From: Rivularia sp963920925
GTDB lineage: Bacteria; Cyanobacteriota; Cyanobacteriia; Cyanobacteriales; Nostocaceae
Reading direction: 5' to 3'
Assembly: GCF_963920925.1 (NCBI RefSeq)
Contig: NZ_CAWUDI010000002.1
Coordinates: 62,001 to 126,000, forward strand
Length of the DNA: 64,000 nt
Part shown: piece by piece, positions 33,005-42,900 of the stretch
Layout of the letters: each line of letters opens with the position of its first letter
How positions within the stretch are numbered: the stretch's first letter is position 1
Position numbers and translations under genes: made by a program
The notes under the pieces: model-generated
The model's input: only the letters and a program-made list of their open reading frames with translations
Database searches by the model: none
What the model was told of the DNA's origin: nothing

Positions 33005-33349
33005 CTAAATACTTAAATGAGTATCTAACAAGTTCATTAATTTATCTTTGTTAACAACTCCCTCACTTGAAGCCAATACCTTATCTCCTTGCATAAGTCG
33101 CAAAGCGGGAACACCTTCCACCTGATATTGTTTAACTGAAACAGGGTTAGGATCGACTTCCATTTTCACAACCTTAAGCTTGTCGCTATACTTCTCGGCA
33201 GCAGCGCTAATTGCTGGGGACATCAACTTACAAGGGCCGCACCAAGTAGCCCAAAAGTAAACTAACACTGGCTTTTCGGCTTGCAGTACTTCTTTATCAA
33301 AATCTGCATCATTGATAATGTTTACACCCTCGCTCATTTTAATCTCCAC
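33005..33349 (-). CDS. trxA: Thioredoxin
   Basis: A thioredoxin of about 110 residues with the WCGPC active site (FWATWCGPCKLMSPA), the cis-Pro segment EGVPALRLMQGDK and the family fold length. The first in-frame start gives MEIKMSEGV; the internal Met5 (33337) is an equally good start. It is a cytosolic protein-disulfide reductase, fed by thioredoxin reductases. Confidence 0.95.
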   Translation of the reverse strand: MEIKMSEGVNIINDADFDKEVLQAEKPVLVYFWATWCGPCKLMSPAISAAAEKYSDKLKVVKMEVDPNPVSVKQYQVEGVPALRLMQGDKVLASSEGVVNKDKLMNLLDTHLSI

Positions 33350-33627
33350 TTAATAGCATCTTTTATAGTTACACAGATTTAATGTATCCCAATTTGTTGT
33401 CCCGAAACTAGTAGCTGTGGGAAGAGGATGGGGAGATGGGGTTCGGGGGGGACAAGGGGATGGGGAGACAAGGGGACAAGGGGATGGGGGGATGAGGAAA
33501 TAACGTTTACTCCATTACTCTGGTAACTGGTAACTGGTAACTGATAACTGTTCACTGTTAACTGAAAAATCCCACAACCTTATCAGCTGTGGGATATTTA
33601 TCAACATTTGAATTAAAATCTAAAAAA
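33350..33627. repeat. Tandem repeats and vipp1 terminator
   Basis: GGGGACAA/GGATGGGG units (33420-33500) and GGTAACT/GATAACT units (33515-33565) fill the spacer. ATCCCACA (33569-33576) and TGTGGGAT (33588-33595) form a stem that, on the minus strand, is followed by TTTTTC and probably terminates vipp1. Confidence 0.75.
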
Positions 33628-34413
33628 TTACATATTGTCTAATTCTTTGCGTAGTGATTCCAGTTCAGAATCTACTGGTTCGCTGTTTTTCTTCTGAGCT
33701 TGGCTGCTGTCAGTTTGTTCTGGTAGTTGGGGCTGGCTTGCTGTTCCGCTTCCGGGTAGAGTCATTTGTGCTTTTAAAGCATTTAACTCATCATCTACAG
33801 CCGAACTACCTTCTAGCTTTGCGAATTGACTTTCTAAGTCAGCGCCAGCTAATTCTCCTGCCGCCCCCGCGCGTGCTTCTTGCATTAACACTTTTTCTTC
33901 CATACGCTCGAATGCAGCAGTTGCACCACTGGTATTCATCCCAGTTACCATTCCTTCGAGCGCCTCTTGGGCTTTGGCTGCTCTTACCCGCGCTTTGAGC
34001 ATATCTTTCTTGGTTTTTGCTTCAGAAATTTTGCTCTCTAACTGCATTAAGCTGCGCTTGAGAGAATCAACTTGAGTGGTTTGCTGATCTAAACTTCCCT
34101 TGAGACTGGTTGCAGTATCAGTAAAGGATTTCTTGCGCTCTAAGGCTTGACGAGCTAGGTTTTCATCGCCTTTTTGCAGCGCTAGCATTGCATTACGCTG
34201 CCATTTATTTAGTTCATTATCAGCATCGTTATATTGCTTCTCTGTACGCTTTTGAGCAGCGATCGCCTGAGCAACCCCTTGACGCAAACGAACCAAGTCT
34301 TCCTGCATCTCGATGATGGCTTGATCGAGAATTTTTTCTGGGTCTTCGGCTTTGCTTACCAAGTCGTTAAGGTTGGCGCTTACTACTCGTTTTACACGAT
34401 CAAATAATCCCAT
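33628..34413 (-). CDS. vipp1: Vipp1/IM30 membrane-maintenance protein
   Basis: A 261-residue PspA/IM30-family protein starting MGLFDRVKRVVSANLNDLVS with the amphipathic N-terminal helix and the long PspA coiled coil (about 25-190). Unlike PspA, it has a C-terminal linker and an extra helix, VDSELESLRKELDNM, which is the hallmark of Vipp1. It forms ESCRT-III-like rings and rods that protect thylakoid and plasma membranes. The pspA paralogue lies 167 bp upstream in the same direction. Confidence 0.92.
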   Translation of the reverse strand: MGLFDRVKRVVSANLNDLVSKAEDPEKILDQAIIEMQEDLVRLRQGVAQAIAAQKRTEKQYNDADNELNKWQRNAMLALQKGDENLARQALERKKSFTDTATSLKGSLDQQTTQVDSLKRSLMQLESKISEAKTKKDMLKARVRAAKAQEALEGMVTGMNTSGATAAFERMEEKVLMQEARAGAAGELAGADLESQFAKLEGSSAVDDELNALKAQMTLPGSGTASQPQLPEQTDSSQAQKKNSEPVDSELESLRKELDNM

Positions 34414-34580
34414 AATTTTTTTCCTCTTGAGATTTACGCTTTTGCGATCAAAAGTTAGCTTTTTTACTACTTATATAGTTCCCTATTTCAGGGTAATCTG
34501 ACTCTTATCAATTAGTCCTCCCCATAACCCCCAATTCTTAAAAGAAATATTACAGGCATGAGTTATAAAATTTCATTTAA

Positions 34581-35270
34581 CTACTGGGGAGGCTGTTGAT
34601 ATTTTTGCGTACTAATCGGAAGTTGTGCTCTCATTGCCGAAAGTTCGGCATCTACATCATCACTTTCGCTTAAGCTCGCAAATTTATTTTCTAATTCGTC
34701 TGTATCAGATGCTGCAATTGCTTCTTGTTTCGCTTCTAATTCTAAAAGTTTGTCTTCCATTTTCTCAAAAGCCTTAAGCGAACTGGTATCGCCAGTTTCA
34801 CCAAGCATTTCTTGAAGTCGCAAAGAAGCTTCAGCAGAACGAGCGCGAGCAATATACATATCTTTTTTTGTTTTAGCTTCAGAGATTTTTAACTCCAAAG
34901 CCTGCATATCTTTTTTAAGTTTAGCGACTAAAGTTTTTTGTTGCCCAATTTGGGAAGCAAGCGCAGTTGAAGTTTGCTGGTAAGCTTTGCGTTTGGTAAG
35001 GGCTTCTCGCGCTAAAGCGTCATTACCTTGTTCTAAAGCCATTTGAGCGCGACGATACCATTCATCTTCTGTAGAATGAGCCTGAGCCGCTTGTCGTTCG
35101 GTACGTTTTTGAGTGGCGATCGCCTGCGCTACTCCTTGTCGCATCTGCACCAAATTTTCCTGCATCTCATAAACGGCTTGTTCCAGAATTTTCTCAGGAT
35201 CTTCCCGTTGTGCCGTCCAACTATTAACATTTGAACGAAATAAGCGCCCGATACGCTCCATCAGCCCCAT
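34581..35270 (-). CDS. pspA: PspA/IM30-family protein
   Basis: A 229-residue paralogue of Vipp1 (MGLMERIGRLFRSNVNSWTA, coiled coil ending about 190) without the Vipp1 C-terminal helix, ending soon after DDVDAELSAMRAQLPI. It corresponds to cyanobacterial PspA, which remodels membranes under envelope stress. The arrangement pspA-vipp1 suggests duplication and possibly shared expression. No pspF-type regulator is visible. Confidence 0.9.
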   Translation of the reverse strand: MGLMERIGRLFRSNVNSWTAQREDPEKILEQAVYEMQENLVQMRQGVAQAIATQKRTERQAAQAHSTEDEWYRRAQMALEQGNDALAREALTKRKAYQQTSTALASQIGQQKTLVAKLKKDMQALELKISEAKTKKDMYIARARSAEASLRLQEMLGETGDTSSLKAFEKMEDKLLELEAKQEAIAASDTDELENKFASLSESDDVDAELSAMRAQLPISTQKYQQPPQ

Positions 35271-35557
35271 AAGTTAAACCTCCATTTTTTCAGTTATCAG
35301 TTATCAGTTATCAGTTAACAGTTATCAGTTAGTTCATCAGTTATTTTAAAGGCGAGAGCCGCCTTAATAATTACAAACTAGAGGGTACATACAGAAAAAC
35401 TTCCCACGCTGCGCTACGTAATCGGTTGGGAATTGAATCCGGTTGCTTCTCAATTAATTAATATAACCGCTTAGCAAATGGCAATATCGTTTCAAACCCG
35501 CATATTCCTCACCCCAACTAATTAAATTGTTAACTGCTAACTGTTAACTGCTAACTG
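35271..35557. repeat. CAGTTAT tandem repeats upstream of pspA
   Basis: Several copies of TCAGTTA/CAGTTAT (35290-35340) lie directly before the pspA start, and AACTGCTAACTGTT units (35525-35560) lie at the end of the next gene. The middle part (35350-35520) is unique and could hold the pspA promoter. Confidence 0.75.
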
Positions 35558-36847
35558 CTAACTGTCAGGTTCTTCAACCCTTGCCGTAATTCCGTTTTCT
35601 TTAAGAAGTTCTAAATGGTTTTTTAATCTTGTTTTGGATTTAAAGGCACCTAAGTAAACATATTTGCCTTCTGGTGATAAATATGCATCTGGAATTACTT
35701 TTTTAACCTCAGCTAAAGTATTGCCTGTATTATCTACGATGACATTATAAAATCCACCATTCGATGGTTCTATTTCATCAAGATTTTGAGGTGTTGTTAC
35801 AGCTTCGGTTTCGGAAACAGGCGATTCAGGAGCAGGAGTATTTGCAACTGGGGGCGACATCTGTTCCACTGGGGCTGTAGTTGTAACTGGGTTGGATGGT
35901 TTTGCTGCTTGAGTTGGTTCGCCTTTGGGGGTTGCCCCAGCGACATCATCAATACTATTTATATTTGGAAGCGCATCGTTTGCTAGATTAGGATTTCTGG
36001 ATACGGGGGGCGCTAATTTTTTATCATCTGCGTTTACATCACTAACTGTTTCAGTATTTTCACTACTGGTAATTTGTTCGTTACGCTTAAACAATCCGCC
36101 TAAACTGAATGATGCTAGGTCGTCTAAGTTAAAAATAATATAGCCAAAAGTGATACTTGATACTAAAAGTAATAGCATCGAACCAATACTCAAAGGCGAT
36201 AGCAGACTATCATTATTATTTTTTGGCTTTTTGGTTTGGGGCTGTTGTTCTTCTTGTAAGCTTCGTAGCAAAGCTTCAGAAGATTCTAAATAATCGTCAG
36301 GTTGCGATTTAGTGTCATCCTTCGGCGGGGATATATTTTCCGGAGGTGTATTCCGATTAGTATCCGCTTTAACAATGCTGCTTTGGTTTGGCGTGGATTC
36401 AGTTTGATTTTGAGTATTCGTTGTCGCAGAGGGGAATGGTACTTGCCCCTGGCTAGAAGCAATTTCAGTATTTAGCTCTTTGTTAGAAGTTACTTCTGGA
36501 AAAGTTTCTAGAGCGGGAGGAGGTGGCGGTGGTGTTGTTTTAATTTCGTTCGCCGAAATGCTCGCTTGCTGCTGTCTTATATAAGCCGCAGCTTCCTTGC
36601 CCGTTAAATTTTGCTGCGACTGACTCGAAGCAGCAGCTATAACATTTGAGGAGGGCGATTTAGCAGCAATTAAACTACCAAGACTTTTTTGAATTGGGGT
36701 TCTATGTGCTATTCGCGTTCGACGATATCGCGACAATTCTTGATCAAGCTGTACTTCTAAACTTGCCAAAGCCGCACTAATTGCCGGTTTTAGATTTGAT
36801 GTCTTAGATGTTTGTAACCCAGAATAATATAGGGGGTTTTCACTCAT
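35558..36847 (-). CDS. Single-pass membrane protein with C-terminal SPOR-like domain
   Basis: A 429-residue protein: a short N-terminal region, a long low-complexity Pro/Ser/Gln/Asn-rich stretch, one transmembrane helix (LSIGSMLLLLVSSITFGYIIF, about 220-240), a second disordered stretch and a C-terminal ~70-residue domain (GGFYNVIVDNTGNTLAEVKK... KYVYLGAFKSKTRLKNHLELL) that resembles a SPOR peptidoglycan-binding repeat. The topology fits a cell-division or envelope protein. I do not recognise a specific gene name. Confidence 0.72.
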   Translation of the reverse strand: MSENPLYYSGLQTSKTSNLKPAISAALASLEVQLDQELSRYRRTRIAHRTPIQKSLGSLIAAKSPSSNVIAAASSQSQQNLTGKEAAAYIRQQQASISANEIKTTPPPPPPALETFPEVTSNKELNTEIASSQGQVPFPSATTNTQNQTESTPNQSSIVKADTNRNTPPENISPPKDDTKSQPDDYLESSEALLRSLQEEQQPQTKKPKNNNDSLLSPLSIGSMLLLLVSSITFGYIIFNLDDLASFSLGGLFKRNEQITSSENTETVSDVNADDKKLAPPVSRNPNLANDALPNINSIDDVAGATPKGEPTQAAKPSNPVTTTAPVEQMSPPVANTPAPESPVSETEAVTTPQNLDEIEPSNGGFYNVIVDNTGNTLAEVKKVIPDAYLSPEGKYVYLGAFKSKTRLKNHLELLKENGITARVEEPDS

Positions 36848-37119
36848 AGCCCATGTGCCTCCGTACCTACTGCCAGATTATCCAATATTTGACAATTTTT
36901 TTGCATAAATAAAATTGATGCAGGTTTCCCTGATTAAGCCAGTAGCCCTAATCCAGACAAGTATCTCCCCCAATTAGGGAGAAGCTTTTATCAAACCTGT
37001 CCCAATATGAAAGGAGTCATAGTCAGGTAAAACAAATACCCTTATCCTAATCCTAGCGAAAATTATCATGGTTACATGATTTCACCAAAATGTAATTCCT
37101 GCACTCACACTTATTCAAG

Positions 37120-37671
37120 ATGTCATTTCAATCAATTCCAGAAATTTTAGAACGACTGCAAATTGAAGCTTTATACCAGCAACAGCCCATACAACGTTTA
37201 CTTGATTGTTGGCAAGAAGTTGTGGGAAAAGTTATTGCCACTCAAACAAGGCCAATATCTATTGAACGGGACGTTTTGTGGGTTGCGACTTCGGGGGCTG
37301 CTTGGGCACAAAACTTAACTTTTGAACGGCAACGATTGCTAAAAAAGTTAAACAAAATATTACCAACCCCCTTAGTAGATATACGTTTTTCTACCGCTCG
37401 TTGGCAGCCTACCAAAAAAAAATCTTCTACGCAACTAAAAATTTCGTCTCTAGATCATCCCAGCTATTTAGGAAAAGTCAACAATCTTAATCAAAACCTG
37501 AATCTTCACTATCCACCCAAAAATCCCGATCTTGCTTTTGCTAATTGGAGCGAAACAATAAAAACGCGATATTCATCTTTACCCCTTTGTCCCAACTGTC
37601 AATCCCCCACTCCCAAGGGAGAATTAGAACGCTGGGGTGTTTGCTCAATTTGTGCTGCTAGGTCTTTTTGA
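37120..37671 (+). CDS. DUF721 protein (DciA-like)
   Basis: A 183-residue protein. The N-terminal ~95 residues match DUF721: LLDCWQEVVGKVIATQTRPI, LWVATSGAAWAQNLTFERQRLLKKLN and IRFSTARW. DciA, the founding functional member, loads the replicative helicase in bacteria lacking DnaC/DnaI. The C-terminus adds a likely zinc finger (LCPNCQSPTPKGELERWGVCSICAA). Whether cyanobacterial members load DnaB is inference from the family. It diverges from the SPOR-like gene. Confidence 0.82.
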   Translation: MSFQSIPEILERLQIEALYQQQPIQRLLDCWQEVVGKVIATQTRPISIERDVLWVATSGAAWAQNLTFERQRLLKKLNKILPTPLVDIRFSTARWQPTKKKSSTQLKISSLDHPSYLGKVNNLNQNLNLHYPPKNPDLAFANWSETIKTRYSSLPLCPNCQSPTPKGELERWGVCSICAARSF

Positions 37672-38060
37672 ATGGGGAGCAGAAAACCGTTAAAAGCATA
37701 ATTGATAATTCATTGATAATTATCTTTCTTATCTTGACATCTGGGATCAACTAATTAGCTTGAGGAAGTACTCCTTAAAGCGTAGAGGTTGTTATGCTCC
37801 TATATCTAAAGCAGGTTGATTAATCGCGATCCCCAATTGGTTTAGGTATAAAAGGAGGGTGAATGCTTTTTAATAGTTTTGTTGCTTTTTCGTTACAATA
37901 AAGTTGAAAAATATAACACAAACATAAAGAGATTATAAAGCTATTTTATCATTGGAATCGTGAAAACTTATGTAGGCTCAAGGCTTTATGGGTTTATTCA
38001 GTATTTATATCTAGGAGCAAAATAGGAGATGTAAATCAGTCGAGCATACGGCACAAAAAA
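37672..38060. other. Intergenic region
   Basis: About 390 bp, AT-rich. No gene, repeat array or strong hairpin is visible; probably holds the promoter of the following small gene. Confidence 0.45.
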
Positions 38061-38357
38061 ATGAAAAGCATCCAAACCTTTACCTCAGCTTGCCGGAATT
38101 GTCGTCACTTCGCACCAGTTGGACGGCGCGGAGGAAATTGTCAGCAACTCGGAGCGCCAGTACGTGGAAGTTGGAAAGCTTGTTCTTTCGCGGCTCCTCC
38201 CTTTGCGCCCTCATGGGAAACCTTGGAAGATGCTTGGAGTTTGCCCGATGCTACGCCGTTATTAGCTCATAGTTCTAATAAGTTAGCCCTCAAGAATGTA
38301 GAAATATCGGTTGAGCAAGTATCTACACCCGTCAAAGCAGAAGCTTTATTAAGTTAG
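38061..38357 (+). CDS. Small Cys-containing cyanobacterial protein
   Basis: A 98-residue protein whose first 50 residues are conserved in cyanobacteria: ACRNCRHFAPVGRRGGNCQQ then LGAPVRGSWKACSFAAPPFAP. Four cysteines (CxxC plus two single Cys) could bind zinc or an iron-sulfur cluster. The rest is variable. Function unknown; no operon partner. Confidence 0.75.
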   Translation: MKSIQTFTSACRNCRHFAPVGRRGGNCQQLGAPVRGSWKACSFAAPPFAPSWETLEDAWSLPDATPLLAHSSNKLALKNVEISVEQVSTPVKAEALLS

Positions 38358-38729
38358 ATTTTTGTGTGATGAGCAATTTTCTGGTTTTCTGCAAAGCTTG
38401 AACGGTTAATCAAGACAAAAAATCCACAGCAACTTTTAATTTAGAAACAATTTAACCGTTCTATCAAAATTATCAATCGGTCTAGTTTATATAAATTGAA
38501 TAAGTGAATAAGCGAAGTAGATTTCGTTTCTGATAAAACTTATGTTTAAAACTTATGTTTAAAACTTATGTTTAAAATTTATGTTGTAAGTTTTCATCGT
38601 TCTTGCACGTAAAAAAATGCACCTGTTAAGTACGGGTGCATTTTTTTGTTTATTTTGAATTTATTGGAAAGTATTACCGATCAACCTTCTACAATCCAAA
38701 ATCCCTGCATATTAAAAACCAAAATTCAA
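38358..38729. other. Spacer between convergent genes with duplicated AAAACTTATGTTT
   Basis: Contains three tandem copies of a 15-nt unit AAAACTTATGTTTAA (about 38536-38585) and then the bidirectional terminator at 38611-38647. No gene. Confidence 0.6.
38611..38647. terminator. Bidirectional Rho-independent terminator
   Basis: AAAAAAATGCACC (38611-38623) and GGTGCATTTTTTT (38635-38647) are perfectly complementary over 13 nt and give a T-tract on either strand. It sits between the convergent small Cys-protein gene (plus) and menB (minus). Confidence 0.9.
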
Positions 38730-39563
38730 TTATGGCAGCCAAGGATATTGACGAAAATCTGGCTTACGCTTTTCTAAAAATGCCTGTTTCCCTTCTGCTC
38801 CTTCTTCTGTCATGTAATAAAGTAAAGTGGCATTTCCAGCAAGTTCTTGTAAACCCGCTTGCCCGTCGCAGTCGGCGTTGAATGCAGCTTTTAAACAGCG
38901 AATTGCGATCGGGCTTTTTTCTAAGATTTCCTGTGCCCATTCAATACCTTCAGCTTCTAATTGCTCTATAGGTACAACAGTATTAACTAACCCCATATCT
39001 AAAGCTTGTTGAGCGCTGTATTGCCGACACAAAAACCAGATTTCGCGAGCTTTTTTTTGTCCGACGCTGCGGGCTAAATAACTTGCACCAAAACCACCGT
39101 CAAAACTACCAACTTTTGGCCCGGTTTGTCCAAAAACAGCATTATCGGCAGCAATTGTTAAGTCGCAAATTAAATGTAAAACGTGTCCGCCGCCGATCGC
39201 GTAACCTGCAACCAAAGCAATTACAACTTTGGGCATAGAACGAATCAAGCGCTGTAAATCCAATACATTTAAACGGGGAGTGCCATCATCATCTATATAA
39301 CCCGCTTTTCCCCGCACGCTTTGGTCGCCACCAGAACAAAACGCATATTTACCGTCGGTATGAGGCCCCGCACCAGTAAATAAAACTACGCCAATACTCG
39401 AATCTTCGCGGGCATCGCAAAAAGCTTGATAAAGTTCAAAAACAGTTTTGGGACGGAAAGCATTGCGTTTGTGGGGACGGTTGATGGTGATTTTCGCAAT
39501 GCCATCGGCTTTATGATAAAAAATATCTTCGTAGGTTTTGGCGGTTTGCCAGTTGATTTGCAT
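38730..39563 (-). CDS. menB: 1,4-dihydroxy-2-naphthoyl-CoA synthase
   Basis: MenB cyclises O-succinylbenzoyl-CoA in the phylloquinone/menaquinone pathway. The crotonase-fold motifs are KITINRPHKRNAFRPKTV, KYAFCSGGDQSVRGKAGY (oxyanion region) and GYAIGGGHVLHLICDLTIAADNAVFGQTGPKVGSFDGGFG. The 277-residue length is normal. It is transcribed in the same direction as menD, which lies 4.8 kb upstream beyond an oppositely oriented two-gene cassette. Confidence 0.97.
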   Translation of the reverse strand: MQINWQTAKTYEDIFYHKADGIAKITINRPHKRNAFRPKTVFELYQAFCDAREDSSIGVVLFTGAGPHTDGKYAFCSGGDQSVRGKAGYIDDDGTPRLNVLDLQRLIRSMPKVVIALVAGYAIGGGHVLHLICDLTIAADNAVFGQTGPKVGSFDGGFGASYLARSVGQKKAREIWFLCRQYSAQQALDMGLVNTVVPIEQLEAEGIEWAQEILEKSPIAIRCLKAAFNADCDGQAGLQELAGNATLLYYMTEEGAEGKQAFLEKRKPDFRQYPWLP

Positions 39564-39961
39564 TATTTGGTAATTGCTAATGGGTAATTGGTGATGGGTT
39601 ATGAATTGACCCTAGCTTGAGAATTTTATCGCAGTGTGGGGACTCTAGGCTAATTTTTAATTAGTGCGATGCAAAAATGGTTATTTTATGAAGTATTTGA
39701 TAGAGGTTTTCAACAATTTTTTATTAAATAATATCTTGCACTAAATATCAATTGAACTAAAAAAGATACTCAATTTTTTCAAAATTATTCGACTGCGTTC
39801 ATATCCGCTTGGGGTTGCAAACCCCAATCTAATAGCGAAAGTCCATTAAAATGGACTAAAAATCGTATTTATGAATTAAGTAGTATTAAAAACTATTTAT
39901 TTTCAAAATAAGTATCTATATGTAAAATACAAGATGAAATTAAATACCTTTACGGTAAAGT
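39564..39961. other. AT-rich region with paired hairpins upstream of the SMEK-NACHT gene
   Basis: About 400 bp without a gene. It includes TTGGGGTTGCAAACCCCAA (39809-39827, an 8-bp stem with a 3-nt loop) and AGTCCATTAAAATGGACT (39839-39856, a 6-7 bp stem), separated by CTAATAGCGAAA. This two-hairpin arrangement is a recurring intergenic element in cyanobacteria. It lies at the border of the accessory cassette. Confidence 0.6.
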
Positions 39962-42900
39962 ATGAAACTTGAAAAAACTTTACAAAATATAAGAGATTTG
40001 ATGTCATTATTTGTGACAGAGATTAAGGCTGCTACAGCTATGGAGCAAACAGATATTAATAAGATATCTGAAAATGTAACAAAATCTTTGTTAGCTCAGG
40101 TTTACGGCTATAAAAATATCAAAAATTTAAATGATAGTGAACATAAAAACTATCCTGGTATTGATTTAGCTGATGAAACGGCAAGAGTTGCTTTTCAAAT
40201 TACATCTACACCTGGTATTGAAAAAGTCAAATATACATTGAGAAAGTTTATTGAATACAAGTTATACGAGAAGTATGACAGACTGATTATTTATGTTTTG
40301 ACAGAAAAGCAGAATTCCTATTCCGCTATAGAAATTAAAAAAATAATTCAAGGTAAGTTTAAATTTGATACGAAAAAAGATATTTGGGATTATCGAAATA
40401 TTCTTACAGAAGTTAATAAATTTCCGATTGAGCAAGCGCGTGAAGTTGAAAAGATTTTAGAAGAAAATTTTGGTAAAAAAAGAAGACAGCCTGAATGGGA
40501 AGTAATTGATAATGTTGAAAATATTATCAATGAATACACGCAGCTATTTGTAGGGCGTTGTAAAGAAACTCAAGCCTTGGACAATTTTTTGCAAGAAAAC
40601 TCAAGTGGTGTAATGCTGGTAACGGCTGAGGCTGGTTTTGGTAAAACAGCGCTCTTAGCTAATTGGTTAAAATCACGACAGGAAAATGGCTGTTTCATTG
40701 CCTACCATTTCTTCTCACAACGTAATGATAAAACTCGCTCTGCTAAAAGTGCTTATCAGAATTTATTACGGCAAATACATAAATATTACCAAATTTACCA
40801 CGAACAACTACCAAGCGAACTAGATGAGTTGAGAGCGTCGCTATACAACATATTAAGAGAACGTGGTGCAAAGGAAGATAAGCCCTTAGTGATTGTTATA
40901 GATGCTTTAGATGAATTAAACGAATTTGAAATTCCTTTTTCATTGCCTTTTACCAATCCTTTACCTAACAATGTGTTTATTATCGCTTCAGCGAGAGCTT
41001 CAGAAGCAGAGGAACCGAAATATTTAGAAGATTGGGTAGAAAAATCGCAAAAGTTATACCTTAAACGCTTAACTAAAGTCGCACTTGCTGATTGGTTAAA
41101 AAGAATGGGTGAGGGTGAATTAGAAACATTTGCTGATGATAATCATTTTGTAGATCAACTTCATGAAATAACTCAGGGCTTTCCGCTTTACCTGAGTTAT
41201 TTAACTGATGAATTGAGTCATGCAGCCAAACAAGGAAAGGATGTGCGTTCAATTTTGGCAGAAACGCCCCAAGGATTTGAGAAGTATATAAAACAACAAT
41301 TTAAACATTTGGCAAGAGTAGAAGAGATACGAAAGCAGCAAGAAGTAAAAGAATTATTTGCCTTATTGTCGGTTGCACTAGGGATACTCTCAGAAGATGA
41401 TATTCAGGAATTAACTAATTTAGATACATGGGATCTAGAGGCTTTACCTTGGCAAGCTACACGTTGGTTCAGCATTAAAAAACCTTTTTACAGCTTTGCT
41501 CACCCGCTCCTTGCACGAGAATTTCAAAATTTGTTAGGTCGTCAGGCTTCGTCGGCTAAAGATAAATTACTGAAATATTGTAGTCATTGGGATAAACATC
41601 AGAGTTGTTACGCTTTGAGACATTATCCAGAACACTTACGAGATGGGGAAAACTGGGATGATTTGTATGGGTTGCTGCATAATTTTGAATTTATACAAGC
41701 AAAAGTTAATTATCCTGAAATTGGCGTAGAGGCGTTGATTAAAGATTATGTTTTAATTGATAGTGGAGAATTATCAAACTTCCCAGACGAGAAAAAACAA
41801 ACTATAAAAACGCTTCAATTGATTCAAGGAGCATTGCGGCTATCTGCTCATGTTTTAATTAAAGATACAAAGCAACTTGCAGGACAATTATTAGGGCGGT
41901 TGCTGAATTTTGATCTGCCAGAAGTTCAAGTATTGCTGGAACAAATATCGCAAACTAGAATTGCTTGGTTACGTCCTTTGACAGCTAGTTTAACTTCTCC
42001 TCGCGAACCTTTAATACGTACTTTAAGTGGTCATAGTAGTTCTGTGTGGTCTGTTGCTGTTACTTCTGATGGACAGAAGTTGATTTCAGGTTTGCAGGAT
42101 GGATCTGTCAAAATTTGGAATTTGAAATCAGGAGATTTAATACGCACTATCACGGCTCATAGTGACTCTGTGAATACAGTTGTAACTAGCGATGATGGTT
42201 TATACATAATTTCTGGTTCCTACGATCAATCTATTAAAATATGGGACTTAAATACAGGACATTTAGTACGCAGGCTTATTGATCATCATGGTTCTATTAA
42301 CGCAGTTGTACTAACTCCTGATGGTTCAAAAATTATATCTGCTTCTTCTGACTGTTCTCTTAAAGTTTGGAGTTTGCAAAATGGGGAAGTGCTTCATACA
42401 TTTATTGGTCATCATGCTTCAGTACAAGCGGTCACAATAGTTAATACCAACAATAAAAACTTAGTAGTTTCTGGTTCATATAACGACACTCCTAGAGTTT
42501 GGAACTTGGAAACTGGAAAAGAGGAATTCAGTCTCGGTAAGAGTGATATGGTGTGGTCTACTACAGCTATTCCCGATCGAGAATTAGTAATTTTTGGATC
42601 GCTGGATGGAACTATTACAATTTGGAATATAAAAACTCGCCAGAAAGAATATAGCTTCCAAGGTCACACTAATTCGGTACGTGCTATATCTATCACCTCT
42701 GATGGGGAACGAATAATTTCTGTTTCAGAAGATAAAACTCTTAAAATTTGGAAGACAGGAACCTGGGAGAATGAAGCTACTATTAATGTTCATACAGGTT
42801 CGGTTCTTGCAGTCGCAGTTACTTCTGACGGAACAAAGATAATTTCCGCTTCGGGAAGTACTATTTATAATTTACTTTCAAATGATTACACTATCAAAAT